A stretch of 64,000 nucleotides of DNA, taken from positions 62,001 through 126,000 of the forward strand of contig ALYD01000006.1 in the NCBI GenBank assembly GCA_000513555.1. Reading direction: 5' to 3'. The position numbers and the translations under genes are program-made. Shown here piece by piece: positions 43,591 to 52,218 of the stretch. Under the pieces are notes generated by a model that ran no database searches, had not been told where the DNA came from, and saw only the letters and a list, made by a program, of their open reading frames with translations. This DNA comes from Lachnospiraceae bacterium JC7 (GTDB taxonomy: Bacteria > Bacillota > Clostridia > Lachnospirales > Lachnospiraceae). Within the stretch, counting starts at the first letter, position 1. Each line of letters opens with the position of its first letter.

Positions 43591-44964
43591 CAGTCCCTGT
43601 ATCAGAATGATGAAGATCAGTACAGGAAGAACATACTGAAGGTATGGCTTCACTGAAGGAAGAAGCTTCATTCCTTCACCCTTGTTACACTCTTCCATGT
43701 ACCTGTCGAAGCCCCAGCCCCATTTTGTGACACAGAACAGGAGGTAGATAAGTGAACCTGCAGGAAGAAGTATGTTTGAAACTATAAAATCCTCCGAATC
43801 AAGGATGTCTCTTGCGCCGATGAGGTGAACATGTGACCAGATATTGTAACCGAGTACACACGGGATGCTGGCGATAAGGATGTAGATACAGTTCACTATA
43901 ACCGCTTTTTTTCTTGAAACTCCGAAGTTATCGATGGATGTGGCGAGAAGGTTCTCAAAAACGGTTATGACTGTACTGAAGCTTGCGAAGGACATGAACA
44001 TGAAGAAAAGTGTTCCCCAGAGTCTGCCGCCCGGCATGCTCATAAATACCTTCGGAAGAGTCATGAAGATAAGGCTGGGACCTGAATCCGGCTGAACATT
44101 GAAGCTGAAGCATGCAGGGAAAATGATAAGACCCGATATGATTGCAACGAATGTATCAAGAGCACAGATCCTTACGGACTCTCCCACAAGTGAAAAATTC
44201 TCGGACATATATGAACCGAAGATCTCCATGCAGGCAACACCGAGGCTCAATGTAAAGAAGGCCTGATTCATGGCTGCGGAAATAACCGAGCCGAATCCCT
44301 TTAAGAGGTTGCCTTTTCCTGCTTCATATACTCTCTCCATACTTGGAATAAGGTAGAACTCGACACCTGCCTTTGCATTTGGCAGAGACACGCTTCGTAC
44401 TGCCAGGATAACGATAAGTACGAGAAGCGCACTCATCATGGCGGTAGTCACCTTTTCAAGTCCGCGCTGTATACCGAAGGAGCAAACGAGGAAACCGACT
44501 ATAACTGTGACCATCATACAGATCATCATCTCTGTCGGGTTACCGAGCATATCAAAGAAAACGGAATCCACATTGTCCATGGATACGCTGTCAAATGTGC
44601 CTGAAGCAAATTTGAAAAAGTAAGAGATCATCCATCCGGATACGGTGGTGTAGTACATCATGAGAAGGTAGGCACCGGCTACCGCGAACCAGCCGTGTAT
44701 ATGCCATTTGCTTCCCCTGGGCTCCAGTTTTTTATATGCAAGTACCGCACTCTTTCGTGAGGCACGTCCTACTGCCAGTTCCATGGTGAGAACAGGAACA
44801 CCCATGATGATAAGGAAAAGAAGGTAGAACAATACAAAGATACCTCCGCCGTTCTGTCCCACAAGGTAAGGGAACTTCCATACATTTCCTATACCTATGG
44901 CGCATCCCGCGCTTACAAGGATAAATCCTATTCTAGATTTAAAGCTTTCTCGTTTGTTACTCAT
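43585..44964 (-). CDS. Sodium:neurotransmitter symporter family transporter
   Basis: This 459-residue membrane protein of the NSS (SLC6/LeuT) family should couple sodium entry to uptake of an amino acid or amine. The signature is the first helix SAGCAIGIGNVWKFPYLVGQNGGG, followed by MELAVGRASRKSA. About eleven to twelve hydrophobic helices are seen, matching bacterial members with 11-12. Substrate residues cannot be read reliably. It stands as a single gene between the SARP-like gene and the translation operon. Confidence 0.92.
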   Translation of the reverse strand: MSNKRESFKSRIGFILVSAGCAIGIGNVWKFPYLVGQNGGGIFVLFYLLFLIIMGVPVLTMELAVGRASRKSAVLAYKKLEPRGSKWHIHGWFAVAGAYLLMMYYTTVSGWMISYFFKFASGTFDSVSMDNVDSVFFDMLGNPTEMMICMMVTVIVGFLVCSFGIQRGLEKVTTAMMSALLVLIVILAVRSVSLPNAKAGVEFYLIPSMERVYEAGKGNLLKGFGSVISAAMNQAFFTLSLGVACMEIFGSYMSENFSLVGESVRICALDTFVAIISGLIIFPACFSFNVQPDSGPSLIFMTLPKVFMSMPGGRLWGTLFFMFMSFASFSTVITVFENLLATSIDNFGVSRKKAVIVNCIYILIASIPCVLGYNIWSHVHLIGARDILDSEDFIVSNILLPAGSLIYLLFCVTKWGWGFDRYMEECNKGEGMKLLPSVKPYLQYVLPVLIFIILIQGLV

Positions 44965-45035
44965 AAAACTCCTTTAGTGAGAATTAAATTGATTTGACTG
45001 TTTAACGCTTTGCACTATTGCAGTCCATCCAATGA

Positions 45036-45067
45036 TAAAAGAGCTTGCATAAAACTGCAAGCTCTTA
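45036..45067 (-). terminator. Terminator of the SARP-like gene
   Basis: On the minus strand, AAGAGCTTGCA/TGCAAGCTCTT forms a perfect 11-bp stem followed by TTATC. Confidence 0.8.
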
Positions 45068-45084
45068 AATGATTTAATATCAAT

Positions 45085-46356
45085 TTATTCGGACTTTTGA
45101 TTGTTATCCCCGTTTTCAAGTATGGAAGGGATCTCTGCGAGAGAAACGATACGGTACTTGAGTTCTGCACGGGAACCTGCAAGCTCCTTCAGCTTCTTGG
45201 AAATTCTGTGGTAAATGATACCGCAGTCTTCCTTCTTTGTTCCGATAAGAAGAAGGAGGTACTGGCTGGAACTGTACTTGGTGTAAACGTCACCCTGACG
45301 GAGCTCTGCATAGAGAGCGTTCTTCAAGGCTTCAGAACGGGCTGCCAGCTTTTCCTGATTCTGAATAGGCTTTCCTTCATAGTCCACAAGTGTGCAGAGC
45401 ATCATGAATATGGAATTGCCGCGACGTACAAGGTTTCTTCTGAGCACGTTGTAGACATCGATGAAGCTGGAGAATGCACAGTAGTAAGAACCGAGGCTTC
45501 TGCTGTCGCCCTTGTTGTTCTTGAGTGCGGCGTCTCTTTCGAGGATGCCTGCCTGGATCTCTTCGATATCATCGGATACAACCTTGATATCGTCATAGAT
45601 ACGCTCATAACATCTGATGAGATCATCAGGAAGAGGAACCTCCAGATCATCGAGATAATAACGGGCTGTCTTGTTGTAGAGCTCATAAGCCTCCTTATAT
45701 TCCTTGCGAAGTATAAGGGCATCGATAACGTTTATCTGCCATCCGGCATCAGGATAGATCTGGCTGGCACGATTGTAGAGCTTATAGAGATTATCATAAT
45801 CACCTTTGTTGCGATAATACTCACCAAGGAACATTACAAGCTCGTCGAACAGATGCTTGAGCTTAACGGATTCTACGATGACCCAGTTGTCGGTAGAAAA
45901 CTCCGGAAGAAGTTCGCCGCGATAAAGCTCAAAGGCATGCTCGTATAATGATGCTTTTACGGCCTCATCTTCTGTTTCGTTTGCTTTGCGGCAGTCATCC
46001 ATGTAGGTCTTTACATCAAGACTCAACTCATATCCTTCAGGTTTCTCAGGGAAATAAATACCCTTCTTTCCTTCGATATAACGTTTTCCCGGTACACCGC
46101 TTTTCTTCAACTGGGTTCTGGCCTGATGAAGAAGGTTGTTCAAACTGTTGTTTTCATCAAGAAGATCCTTATATCCAAAAACGCCGTCGATCAGCTCTCT
46201 TTTGGAAATACCTTTTTTGTGATTTAAAAGGATGATCTGGATCAGTTTGAGAAAGTTAGCCTTGTTGTTCTGACCGAGTCCCATATACTGGCCGTTCACA
46301 GTAATGGAAAAACCGCCAAGCATACGAACTTCAATACGATTTTCACTCTCACTCAT
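45085..46356 (-). CDS. SARP-like transcriptional regulator with degenerate GGDEF-like C-terminus
   Basis: This 423-residue predicted cytoplasmic regulator has three parts. Residues 5-105 resemble the OmpR-like winged helix of SARP/DnrI-type regulators (IEVRMLGGFSITVNGQ, LIDGVFGYKDLLDENNSLNNLLHQARTQLKK). Residues 112-260 form a BTAD-like TPR region. Residues 290-410 look like a GGDEF fold in which the signature is lost: LRQGDVYTKYSSSQYLLLL stands where LRxxDxxxRxGGDEF would be. It should not make cyclic di-GMP but might bind a ligand. It is a single gene with its own promoter and terminator, and its target is unknown. Confidence 0.8.
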   Translation of the reverse strand: MSESENRIEVRMLGGFSITVNGQYMGLGQNNKANFLKLIQIILLNHKKGISKRELIDGVFGYKDLLDENNSLNNLLHQARTQLKKSGVPGKRYIEGKKGIYFPEKPEGYELSLDVKTYMDDCRKANETEDEAVKASLYEHAFELYRGELLPEFSTDNWVIVESVKLKHLFDELVMFLGEYYRNKGDYDNLYKLYNRASQIYPDAGWQINVIDALILRKEYKEAYELYNKTARYYLDDLEVPLPDDLIRCYERIYDDIKVVSDDIEEIQAGILERDAALKNNKGDSRSLGSYYCAFSSFIDVYNVLRRNLVRRGNSIFMMLCTLVDYEGKPIQNQEKLAARSEALKNALYAELRQGDVYTKYSSSQYLLLLIGTKKEDCGIIYHRISKKLKELAGSRAELKYRIVSLAEIPSILENGDNNQKSE

Positions 46357-46475
46357 TTTTAACCCCTTGCCCTTTGGGAAATTCAGCCCATTTATATTTT
46401 GCTGCGCAAAGGGCTGATGCTACATGACATTTTTTGTAAAAACATGCCATAACCTCGAGACATTTATGTATTTTT

Positions 46476-46504
46476 ATCTTAGACTTAATCGGGTGAAAAG
46501 TAAA
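46476..46504 (-). promoter_or_regulatory. Probable promoter of the SARP-like gene
   Basis: TTTACT and TAAGAT are separated by 17 bp on the minus strand. Its 5' leader contains an inverted repeat CAGCCC/GGGCTG (46387-46418). Confidence 0.5.
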
Positions 46505-46553
46505 CAAAAATCAAAAAAATTTAAGCACAATTCTAATAAAATGCCACAAGCGC

Positions 46554-46608
46554 AAAAAAAAGCCTGCCAACCGCCGGAACTTGAACAATAGCGGTTGGCA
46601 GACTTTTT
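46554..46608. terminator. Bidirectional-looking terminator after the exporter gene
   Basis: A long stem AGTCTGCCAACCGC/GCGGTTGGCAGGCT has T runs on both strands. On the minus strand it ends the metal-exporter transcript with eight T. Confidence 0.88.
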
Positions 46609-46625
46609 GTTTTGTTTCTTAAATA

Positions 46626-47756
46626 TCAGAAGGTAACTCCGAGGAACTGGATCACCAGACCCCAGAAAACACCGATGGCATAAAGAATCACTGCTATACG
46701 GAGATTTTCGTTCGGATGGTAGTTCGTACGGAAAAGAACGAGAAGGCCCACTCCTGCTCCTACCATGAGGCCGGCCATCATCTGTCCTGCATCGAGTATG
46801 CCCATGAGGTAAAGCTCTGTGATACTGACAGAAGCCGCACAGTTAGGTATGAGTCCGATGATTCCCGAAAGGAAAACACCTGCTACAGGCTTGCCTGAAA
46901 GGAATGCACCTATGGCATCACGTCCTATACCCTCAACAAGCAGTGTTATCACAAATGTGATGATGAAAATAAAAACTGTTATCTGGAAGGTATGATGGAA
47001 TGCCGGATGAAGGATTCCCATTATGCCGCCTTTGTGGTGATGATGGTGACCATGATGATCGTGAGAATGTTCGTGTTCGTGATGTTCATGGTGGTCATGA
47101 GAATGCTCATGTCCGTGGTTCTCATGGTGCTCCTTCTCGTCTGTCTCTGCGTGATGAGCTTCGTGAACGCCTTCCAGGACTTCAGAGTGTTCTTCTGAAT
47201 GATGATGTTCATGGCCTTCATTATCATGATGGTCGTGCTCTTCCGGATAGTCCGGGTCGTCAGCATTGTCCTCATCTGTATCTTCGTCGTCACAGGCACA
47301 GTGGTCATGCTCACAGAGATCGTGTATATGTTTTTCAGGTGCGGGAGTATGTTTTCCGTGATGCATGAAGATATCAAGGGTAAAACCGCTGATGATTCCA
47401 AGTATCATTTTGGTAAGCATGATGGCGATTATGGTCTTCGGAGCCACATGCTCAGAGATAAATATGGGAAGCATCTCGTCTGAAGTTGAAAGGAACACTG
47501 CGATGAGGGTTCCTACGGAGATAACTCCTCCTGCGAAAAGGCTTGAAGCCGCAGCGGAGAAACCGCACTGGGGAAGCATTCCCGCAGCACCTCCTATGAG
47601 CGGACCGAAGCGGCCTGCTTTTTCGAGCATGGCAGTCGTGCTCTTTTCTGTCTTATGTTCCAGATATTCCATGGCCATGTAGGTCACAAGCAGGAACGGA
47701 ACCAGCTTTATGGTATCGATCAATGCATCCATAAATGCATCTATAATCATTTCCAT
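46626..47756 (-). CDS. Putative 10-TM heavy-metal exporter with His-rich loop
   Basis: This 376-residue membrane protein resembles the ArsP_2-type (putative manganese or heavy-metal) exporter family. Two homologous-looking halves are seen: GPLIGGAAGMLPQCGFSAAASSLFAGGVISVGTLIAVFL in the first, and SGIIGLIPNCAASVSITELYLMGILDAGQMMAGLMVGAGVG in the second. Each has a conserved Pro-Gln/Asn-Cys within a helix. Between them lies a loop of about 110 residues packed with His, Asp and Glu, a likely metal sensor or buffer. The metal is not determined by the sequence. The leader contains a terminator-like hairpin, suggesting control by attenuation. Confidence 0.85.
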   Translation of the reverse strand: MEMIIDAFMDALIDTIKLVPFLLVTYMAMEYLEHKTEKSTTAMLEKAGRFGPLIGGAAGMLPQCGFSAAASSLFAGGVISVGTLIAVFLSTSDEMLPIFISEHVAPKTIIAIMLTKMILGIISGFTLDIFMHHGKHTPAPEKHIHDLCEHDHCACDDEDTDEDNADDPDYPEEHDHHDNEGHEHHHSEEHSEVLEGVHEAHHAETDEKEHHENHGHEHSHDHHEHHEHEHSHDHHGHHHHHKGGIMGILHPAFHHTFQITVFIFIITFVITLLVEGIGRDAIGAFLSGKPVAGVFLSGIIGLIPNCAASVSITELYLMGILDAGQMMAGLMVGAGVGLLVLFRTNYHPNENLRIAVILYAIGVFWGLVIQFLGVTF

Positions 47757-47798
47757 GAGTAAAATCCTCCTTAATATTAATTTATATCAAAAAGCAAA

Positions 47799-47830
47799 TG
47801 AAAAGAAGAGGTTCCTCAGGAGCCTCTTCT
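47799..47830 (-). terminator. Terminator-like hairpin in the exporter leader
   Basis: GAAGAGGCTCC and GGAACCTCTTC pair with one mismatch around TGA, followed by TTTTCATTTGCTTTTT on the minus strand. It lies 50 bp before the exporter start. It may end pyrG readthrough, act as an attenuator, or both, because promoter-like sequence (TTGACA, TATAAT with short spacing) lies further upstream near 47855-47880. Confidence 0.6.
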
Positions 47831-47927
47831 AAACGTTTCGTGAGTCGTATTATAGAATATCATACCTGTCAACACGTGCATAATCACATGAACATGTATT
47901 AATATGATATAAGTGTCATAAGTCTGT

Positions 47928-47990
47928 CCTCCACTTGTGCGTGCACAAAAGTGGGAGAAACGCGAGAGCGCATAGCGCGAAGCGTTCCGA
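47928..47990 (-). other. Two adjacent hairpins downstream of pyrG
   Basis: On the minus strand, AACGC-TTC-GCGC-TAT-GCGC-TCTC-GCGTT forms a nested stem and CTCCCACTTTTGTGC/GCACAAGTGGAG a second. No T run follows either. They may be a pyrG 3' end structure or part of an unrecognised RNA. Confidence 0.45.
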
Positions 47991-48019
47991 TATCGACGGT
48001 TTACTATATCGTCATTGAA

Positions 48020-49615
48020 TTATTTCTTCAGCGCAGCCTCAATAAGTCCCTTGAACAGAGGATGTGCATTGTTCGGTCTTGACTTGAACTCAGGATGTGC
48101 CTGGGTCGCAAGGAAGTATGGATGATCCTTGAGCTCTACTATCTCGACGATATGACCGTCAGGTGACTGTCCTACCAGCTCCATGCCGGCCTCTTCCAGA
48201 GCCTTACGGAAGTCGTTGTTCACCTCATATCTGTGTCTGTGACGCTCTGAAATAGCTGTCTTTCCGTAAACCTCATGAGCCTTTGAGCCTTCACGAAGCT
48301 CACAAGGATAAGCTCCGAGACGCATGGTTCCGCCGAGATCAGTTACAGTCTTCTGCTCCGGCATAAGGTCGATAACAGGATGAGTTGTGTTAGGATCGAA
48401 CTCGGTTGAATTTGCATCCTTCCATCCGAGAACATTTCTTGCGAACTCGATGATGGAGATCTGCATACCGAGACAGATTCCGAGGTATGGAAGTCTGTTC
48501 TCTCTTGCGTACTGTGCTGCCATGATCATACCTTCGATACCGCGCTGACCGAAGCCGCCCGGAACCAGAATTCCGTCTACGCCCTGGAGAAGTGTGGCTG
48601 CACCAACCTTCTCAACCTCCTCTGAGTCGACCCAGCGGATGTTTACCTTTGCATGATTTGCAACGCCGCCGTGCTTCAGAGACTCGGCAACACTCAAATA
48701 AGCATCGTGAAGCTGTGTGTACTTACCAACGAGGGCAATGACAACTTCCTTTTCAGGATGGCGGAGATTCTCTACCATGGACTTCCATCCTGAAAGGTCC
48801 GGTTCAGGACATGGAAGGTGGAGACATTCGCATACAGACTGTGCGAGATGCTCATGCTCCATAAGAAGAGGCACTTCATAGATAAACTCGGCGTTTGTGT
48901 TCTGAAGAACGTGGTTTGCAGGCAGGTTACAGAACATGGCTATCTTGTCCTTGATATCCTGAGGGAGCGGATGCTCTGTACGGCATACCAGTATGTCGGT
49001 CTGAAGGCCGAGACGCTGAAGCTCTCTTACGCTCATCTGGGTAGGCTTGGTCTTAAGCTCCTCGGATGCATGGAGGTAAGGGATGAGAGTTACATGGATC
49101 ATGATGGCATTTTCATGACCGATATCATGCTGGAACTGGCGGATGGCCTCAAGGAAAGGCTGTGACTCGATATCTCCGACTGTTCCGCCGACCTCGATGA
49201 TGGCGATACGATCTTCCTCCGGATCATCAGAACGATAGAAATCAGACTTGATCTCATTTGTGATATGAGGGATGACCTGAACTGTGTGACCCTCGTACTC
49301 GCCGTGACGTTCCTTGTTGAGTACTGACCAGTATACCTTTCCTGATGTGACATTGGAGCGGTGGTCAAGTGATTCGTCGATGAAACGCTCGTAGTGTCCG
49401 AGGTCAAGGTCTGTTTCGGTTCCGTCGTCTGTTACAAAGACCTCACCATGCTGAATAGGGTTCATGGTTCCCGGGTCGATGTTTATGTATGGGTCAAACT
49501 TCTGCATGGTTACCTTGTAACCTCTTGCCTTAAGAAGTCTTCCCAGAGATGCGGCTGTGATTCCTTTTCCGAGACCGGAAACTACTCCACCTGTTACGAA
49601 TACGTACTTGATCAT
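48020..49615 (-). CDS. pyrG: CTP synthase
   Basis: This 531-residue enzyme converts UTP to CTP using glutamine nitrogen. The synthase domain starts [29 protein letters not shown]. The glutaminase domain has [12 protein letters not shown] and nucleophile motif YLGICLGMQ, with the closing HPEF block near the C-terminus. AAAGGGG lies about 6 bp before ATG. It is transcribed alone with a long leader that contains a terminator hairpin and a second multi-stem structure. Confidence 0.98.
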   Translation of the reverse strand: MIKYVFVTGGVVSGLGKGITAASLGRLLKARGYKVTMQKFDPYINIDPGTMNPIQHGEVFVTDDGTETDLDLGHYERFIDESLDHRSNVTSGKVYWSVLNKERHGEYEGHTVQVIPHITNEIKSDFYRSDDPEEDRIAIIEVGGTVGDIESQPFLEAIRQFQHDIGHENAIMIHVTLIPYLHASEELKTKPTQMSVRELQRLGLQTDILVCRTEHPLPQDIKDKIAMFCNLPANHVLQNTNAEFIYEVPLLMEHEHLAQSVCECLHLPCPEPDLSGWKSMVENLRHPEKEVVIALVGKYTQLHDAYLSVAESLKHGGVANHAKVNIRWVDSEEVEKVGAATLLQGVDGILVPGGFGQRGIEGMIMAAQYARENRLPYLGICLGMQISIIEFARNVLGWKDANSTEFDPNTTHPVIDLMPEQKTVTDLGGTMRLGAYPCELREGSKAHEVYGKTAISERHRHRYEVNNDFRKALEEAGMELVGQSPDGHIVEIVELKDHPYFLATQAHPEFKSRPNNAHPLFKGLIEAALKK

Positions 49616-49642
49616 ATACTCCCCTTTCGTAGAAACACTGAG

Positions 49643-49718
49643 TGTAAGTCCTACGCGCAGCTACGCATCCCTACAAGCAGGCTTGATGGATGCATAGCCG
49701 CCTGACACTGGACTTATA
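49643..49718 (-). promoter_or_regulatory. Structured RNA element in the pyrG leader
   Basis: On the minus strand, an outer stem (49643-49651 with 49710-49718), a 12-bp middle stem (49659-49670 with 49688-49699) and a small apical CAAG/CTTG stem stack in one hairpin. Two pairs in the middle stem are G-U only on the minus strand and would be mismatches on the + strand, which supports minus-strand RNA. It lies between the terminator and the pyrG ribosome site. Confidence 0.6.
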
Positions 49719-49723
49719 CATAA

Positions 49724-49785
49724 TAAAAGAGGTGACGAAGGCAAGGACACTTTGAATTGCCCTTGTGACTCCTTCGTCACCTCAT
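49724..49785 (-). terminator. Intrinsic terminator in the pyrG leader (attenuator candidate)
   Basis: A perfect 13-bp stem GAGGTGACGAAGG/CCTTCGTCACCTC with an inner CAAGG/CCTTG stem is followed by TTTTATT on the minus strand. It would end the upstream ABC operon. It also lies downstream of the best pyrG promoter, so pyrG transcripts must read through it. The 5' arm can instead form GTGAC-GAAGGA-GTCAC. Confidence 0.85.
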
Positions 49786-49814
49786 ATTCCTGACATTTTA
49801 AAAAAACAAAAGGA

Positions 49815-49843
49815 ATGATAACACTGCGATTAAAAATATGCAA
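49815..49843 (-). promoter_or_regulatory. Probable pyrG promoter
   Basis: TTGCAT and TATCAT are separated by exactly 17 bp on the minus strand, upstream of the leader terminator. The rest of 49844-49931 is AT-rich without further features. Confidence 0.6.
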
Positions 49844-49931
49844 ACAGAAAATTCACAAAATTATAAGAATGATTTTATCATAATTCACAGAATTATTCAG
49901 CCCGCATAAAAGATATAAAAAGATCGTTATA

Positions 49932-51122
49932 TCAATCCGAACGAAGTGCATCGATAGGATTCAGTGTAGCGGCACTTCTTGCAGGCATGTATCCGAATAT
50001 GAGACCTATGCTCATGGATATGGTGAAGGATGCAATGATCCATCCGAAGGATGGCTGTGCATCGATATTCATTATCTTTCCTGCCATGGTGGTTCCTATA
50101 CATCCGATAACGATACCGATTATTCCACCGAGGGAACTGGTTACGGCAGCTTCTATTACGAACTGCATAAGTATGGTGGACTTCTTCGCACCGAGGGCTT
50201 TTCTTATTCCTATCTCTCTGGTTCGTTCGGTTACGGATACCAGCATGATATTCATAACACCGACGCCGGCAACAAGAAGCGAGATTCCGGCTATACCGCC
50301 CAGCATAAGTGACATCTGGGCTATCATTTCATTCATGGAGTCAAGAAGCTCACTCATGGCGGTTACTCTGTAAAGATCATCATTCTTGAAAATAGTGTAG
50401 AGGAAATCCTCTATAACGGAAGTGACAGTGGATGCCTTTTCGACGTAGCTGTCTCTCAGAGTAAAGGTATAGTTGTTGATGGTTCCGTTACGGGTCAGCT
50501 TTACAGCTGCCGTATAAGGGATGTAGAGGAAGTCGTCACTTCCGCCCTCGCTCAATTCATCGCTTGAGGAGGTCTGACGTTCTACGACACCGACGATCTG
50601 ATATTTGGTTCCGTTTACGCTGATACGCTGCCCTATGGCTTTTTCCGCGGACTCATAGTAGGTCTGGGCCACATAAAGACCTATGACCGCAACCTTCTGT
50701 CTGGCTGCTATGTCCGCGTACTGGATGAAACGTCCCTTCTCAAGATCGTAGTCCATTATATCCAGATAGTCCTCGGAAACACCCGTCACGGATGTCTGGT
50801 CGGAATTCTCGTTTCCTACCTTGACTGTAGCGCTTACGGAAACCGTCGGGGAAAGGTGGGAGAAATACTCCCCGTTCTCCGCATAGAAATCATACATCTG
50901 ATCCACTGATACCGAACGTGAGCTTAAGTTTGTTACATTTACAGTGATACGATTGGTTCCCATGGATGCAAAGCTGGAAGTCATGTAGGACATTTCGCCG
51001 TTTACTATACCTACAAGTATGATAACGGCAGCCACACCGATGATGATTCCCAGCATGGTCAGGAAAGATCGCATCTTGTTTGACCATATGCTCTTAAGAG
51101 CAAGATTAAATGAGTTTAGCAT
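49932..51122 (-). CDS. MacB-type ABC transporter permease
   Basis: This 396-residue membrane subunit has the MacB/FtsX arrangement: one N-terminal helix (ALKSIWSNKMRSFLTMLGIIIGVAAVIILVG), a large extracytoplasmic domain of about 220 residues, and three C-terminal helices with VTERTREIGIRKALGAKKSTILMQF. It overlaps the ATPase gene by 17 bp. With the ATPase and adaptor it forms a mechanotransmission-type exporter for a peptide, lipid or antimicrobial. The substrate is unknown. Confidence 0.94.
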   Translation of the reverse strand: MLNSFNLALKSIWSNKMRSFLTMLGIIIGVAAVIILVGIVNGEMSYMTSSFASMGTNRITVNVTNLSSRSVSVDQMYDFYAENGEYFSHLSPTVSVSATVKVGNENSDQTSVTGVSEDYLDIMDYDLEKGRFIQYADIAARQKVAVIGLYVAQTYYESAEKAIGQRISVNGTKYQIVGVVERQTSSSDELSEGGSDDFLYIPYTAAVKLTRNGTINNYTFTLRDSYVEKASTVTSVIEDFLYTIFKNDDLYRVTAMSELLDSMNEMIAQMSLMLGGIAGISLLVAGVGVMNIMLVSVTERTREIGIRKALGAKKSTILMQFVIEAAVTSSLGGIIGIVIGCIGTTMAGKIMNIDAQPSFGWIIASFTISMSIGLIFGYMPARSAATLNPIDALRSD

Positions 51123-52089
51123 AGTCCTCCGCTGTTCCGTCGTAAACTACCTTGCCGTCGGATATACGAACTATTCGTTTGGCTTCCATAGCTATAGAGT
51201 TATCGTGTGTGATCATGACAACGGTATTGCCGTCCCGGTTAATGTCTTTCAGGAAACCAAGCACCTGTCTTGAAGTCTTTGAATCCAGAGCACCTGTGGG
51301 CTCGTCCGCGAGGATAAGTTCAGGATCTCCCGCAAGTGCTCTTGCGATGGAGACTCTCTGCTGCTGACCTCCGGAAAGCTGTGCGGGCTTCTGCATCCAT
51401 TTGTCTGCGAGCCCTACTCTCTCGAGCTGCTTCATGGCACGTTCCCTCTGCTCTGCCTTCGGTACTCCCGCATAAAGCAGCGGTAGGGAGACATTATCCA
51501 GAAGGTTATCCCTCGGAAGAAGGTTATACTGCTGGAAAATGAATCCTATTTTTTTATTTCTGATGTTGGCAAGTTCATCATCGCTCATGGATGAGGTGTC
51601 CTGTCCGTGAATGAGATATCTTCCACTGGTGGGAACGTCCAGAGCTCCGATGATGTTCATGAGAGTGGATTTGCCTGAACCGGACTTTCCTACTATGGCG
51701 ACGAACTCGCCTTCATATATGTTTATGGATATTCCGTCGTTTGCATGAACCTCTTCGGAACCCATCTTGTATATCTTATATATATCGTGAAGCTCCAGAA
51801 GAGGAAGTTCACCTATATGCTCTTTGGGGATATACAGGGTTTTATTTTTGTCGTCGTCATTCCGGGCTGCTTCCTGAGCGGCCTTGAGCTTCGCTATTTC
51901 TTCGTGGTTTTCAGCATATTCATCAGGCTCATCCTCTTCGGAATCAGTCTCCTGAAAAGCATTGGCCGGGGTCACCTGGTTATTCACCGGAGATCCTTCT
52001 GAGCCGGGATCTTCTGCCCCGTATTCCTCAGGACTTACAGGTGTTTCCTGTTCAGCCATCTGTTTTTTCATAATATCTTTTATTGCCAT
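51106..52089 (-). CDS. MacB/LolD-type ABC ATPase with long acidic N-terminus
   Basis: This 327-residue ATPase has Walker A GKSGSGKSTLMN, Q-loop FIFQQYNLL, signature LSGGQQQRVSIARAL and Walker B LILADEPTGALD, all typical of MacB/LolD proteins. Unusually, about 95 residues precede the ATPase core. They are acidic, Glu/Asp/Pro-rich and of unknown role (EETPVSPEEYGAEDPG-like composition). It overlaps the permease gene and follows the adaptor gene by 130 bp, with a hairpin between. Confidence 0.94.
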   Translation of the reverse strand: MAIKDIMKKQMAEQETPVSPEEYGAEDPGSEGSPVNNQVTPANAFQETDSEEDEPDEYAENHEEIAKLKAAQEAARNDDDKNKTLYIPKEHIGELPLLELHDIYKIYKMGSEEVHANDGISINIYEGEFVAIVGKSGSGKSTLMNIIGALDVPTSGRYLIHGQDTSSMSDDELANIRNKKIGFIFQQYNLLPRDNLLDNVSLPLLYAGVPKAEQRERAMKQLERVGLADKWMQKPAQLSGGQQQRVSIARALAGDPELILADEPTGALDSKTSRQVLGFLKDINRDGNTVVMITHDNSIAMEAKRIVRISDGKVVYDGTAEDYAKLI

Positions 52090-52109
52090 CTGTTATCCTT
52101 TTTAAAATC

Positions 52110-52138
52110 AGGGAATCCGCAAGGGATTCCCTTTTTTA
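52110..52138. other. Hairpin between adaptor and ATPase genes
   Basis: AGGGAATCC/GGATTCCCT with a 5-base loop. TTTTTT follows on the + strand only, so on the transcribed minus strand it is probably an mRNA stability or processing hairpin. Confidence 0.55.
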
Positions 52139-52218
52139 TCACCTATAATCACTGCTGTGAGGTGTATGCAGTGACGATGGGTTTGATGAATTATCTTTTT
52201 TCAAATGGTCAGAGTGAT

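Noticed and set aside
47021-47401. Several long open frames in the His-rich loop region
   Set aside because: They arise from the biased CAT/GAT codons of the exporter loop read in other frames.
47757-48019. yybP-ykoY manganese or NiCo riboswitch before the metal exporter
   Set aside because: The conserved loop motifs of these riboswitches are not present; only a terminator-like hairpin is seen.
49724-49785. T-box or known nucleotide riboswitch in the pyrG leader
   Set aside because: No T-box specifier or TGGNACCGCG motif and no known aptamer pattern is visible.
49661-49843. A possible 60-residue leader peptide ahead of pyrG
   Set aside because: It has no ribosome site, and its frame runs through the terminator stem and the structured element; the RNA structures explain the sequence better.
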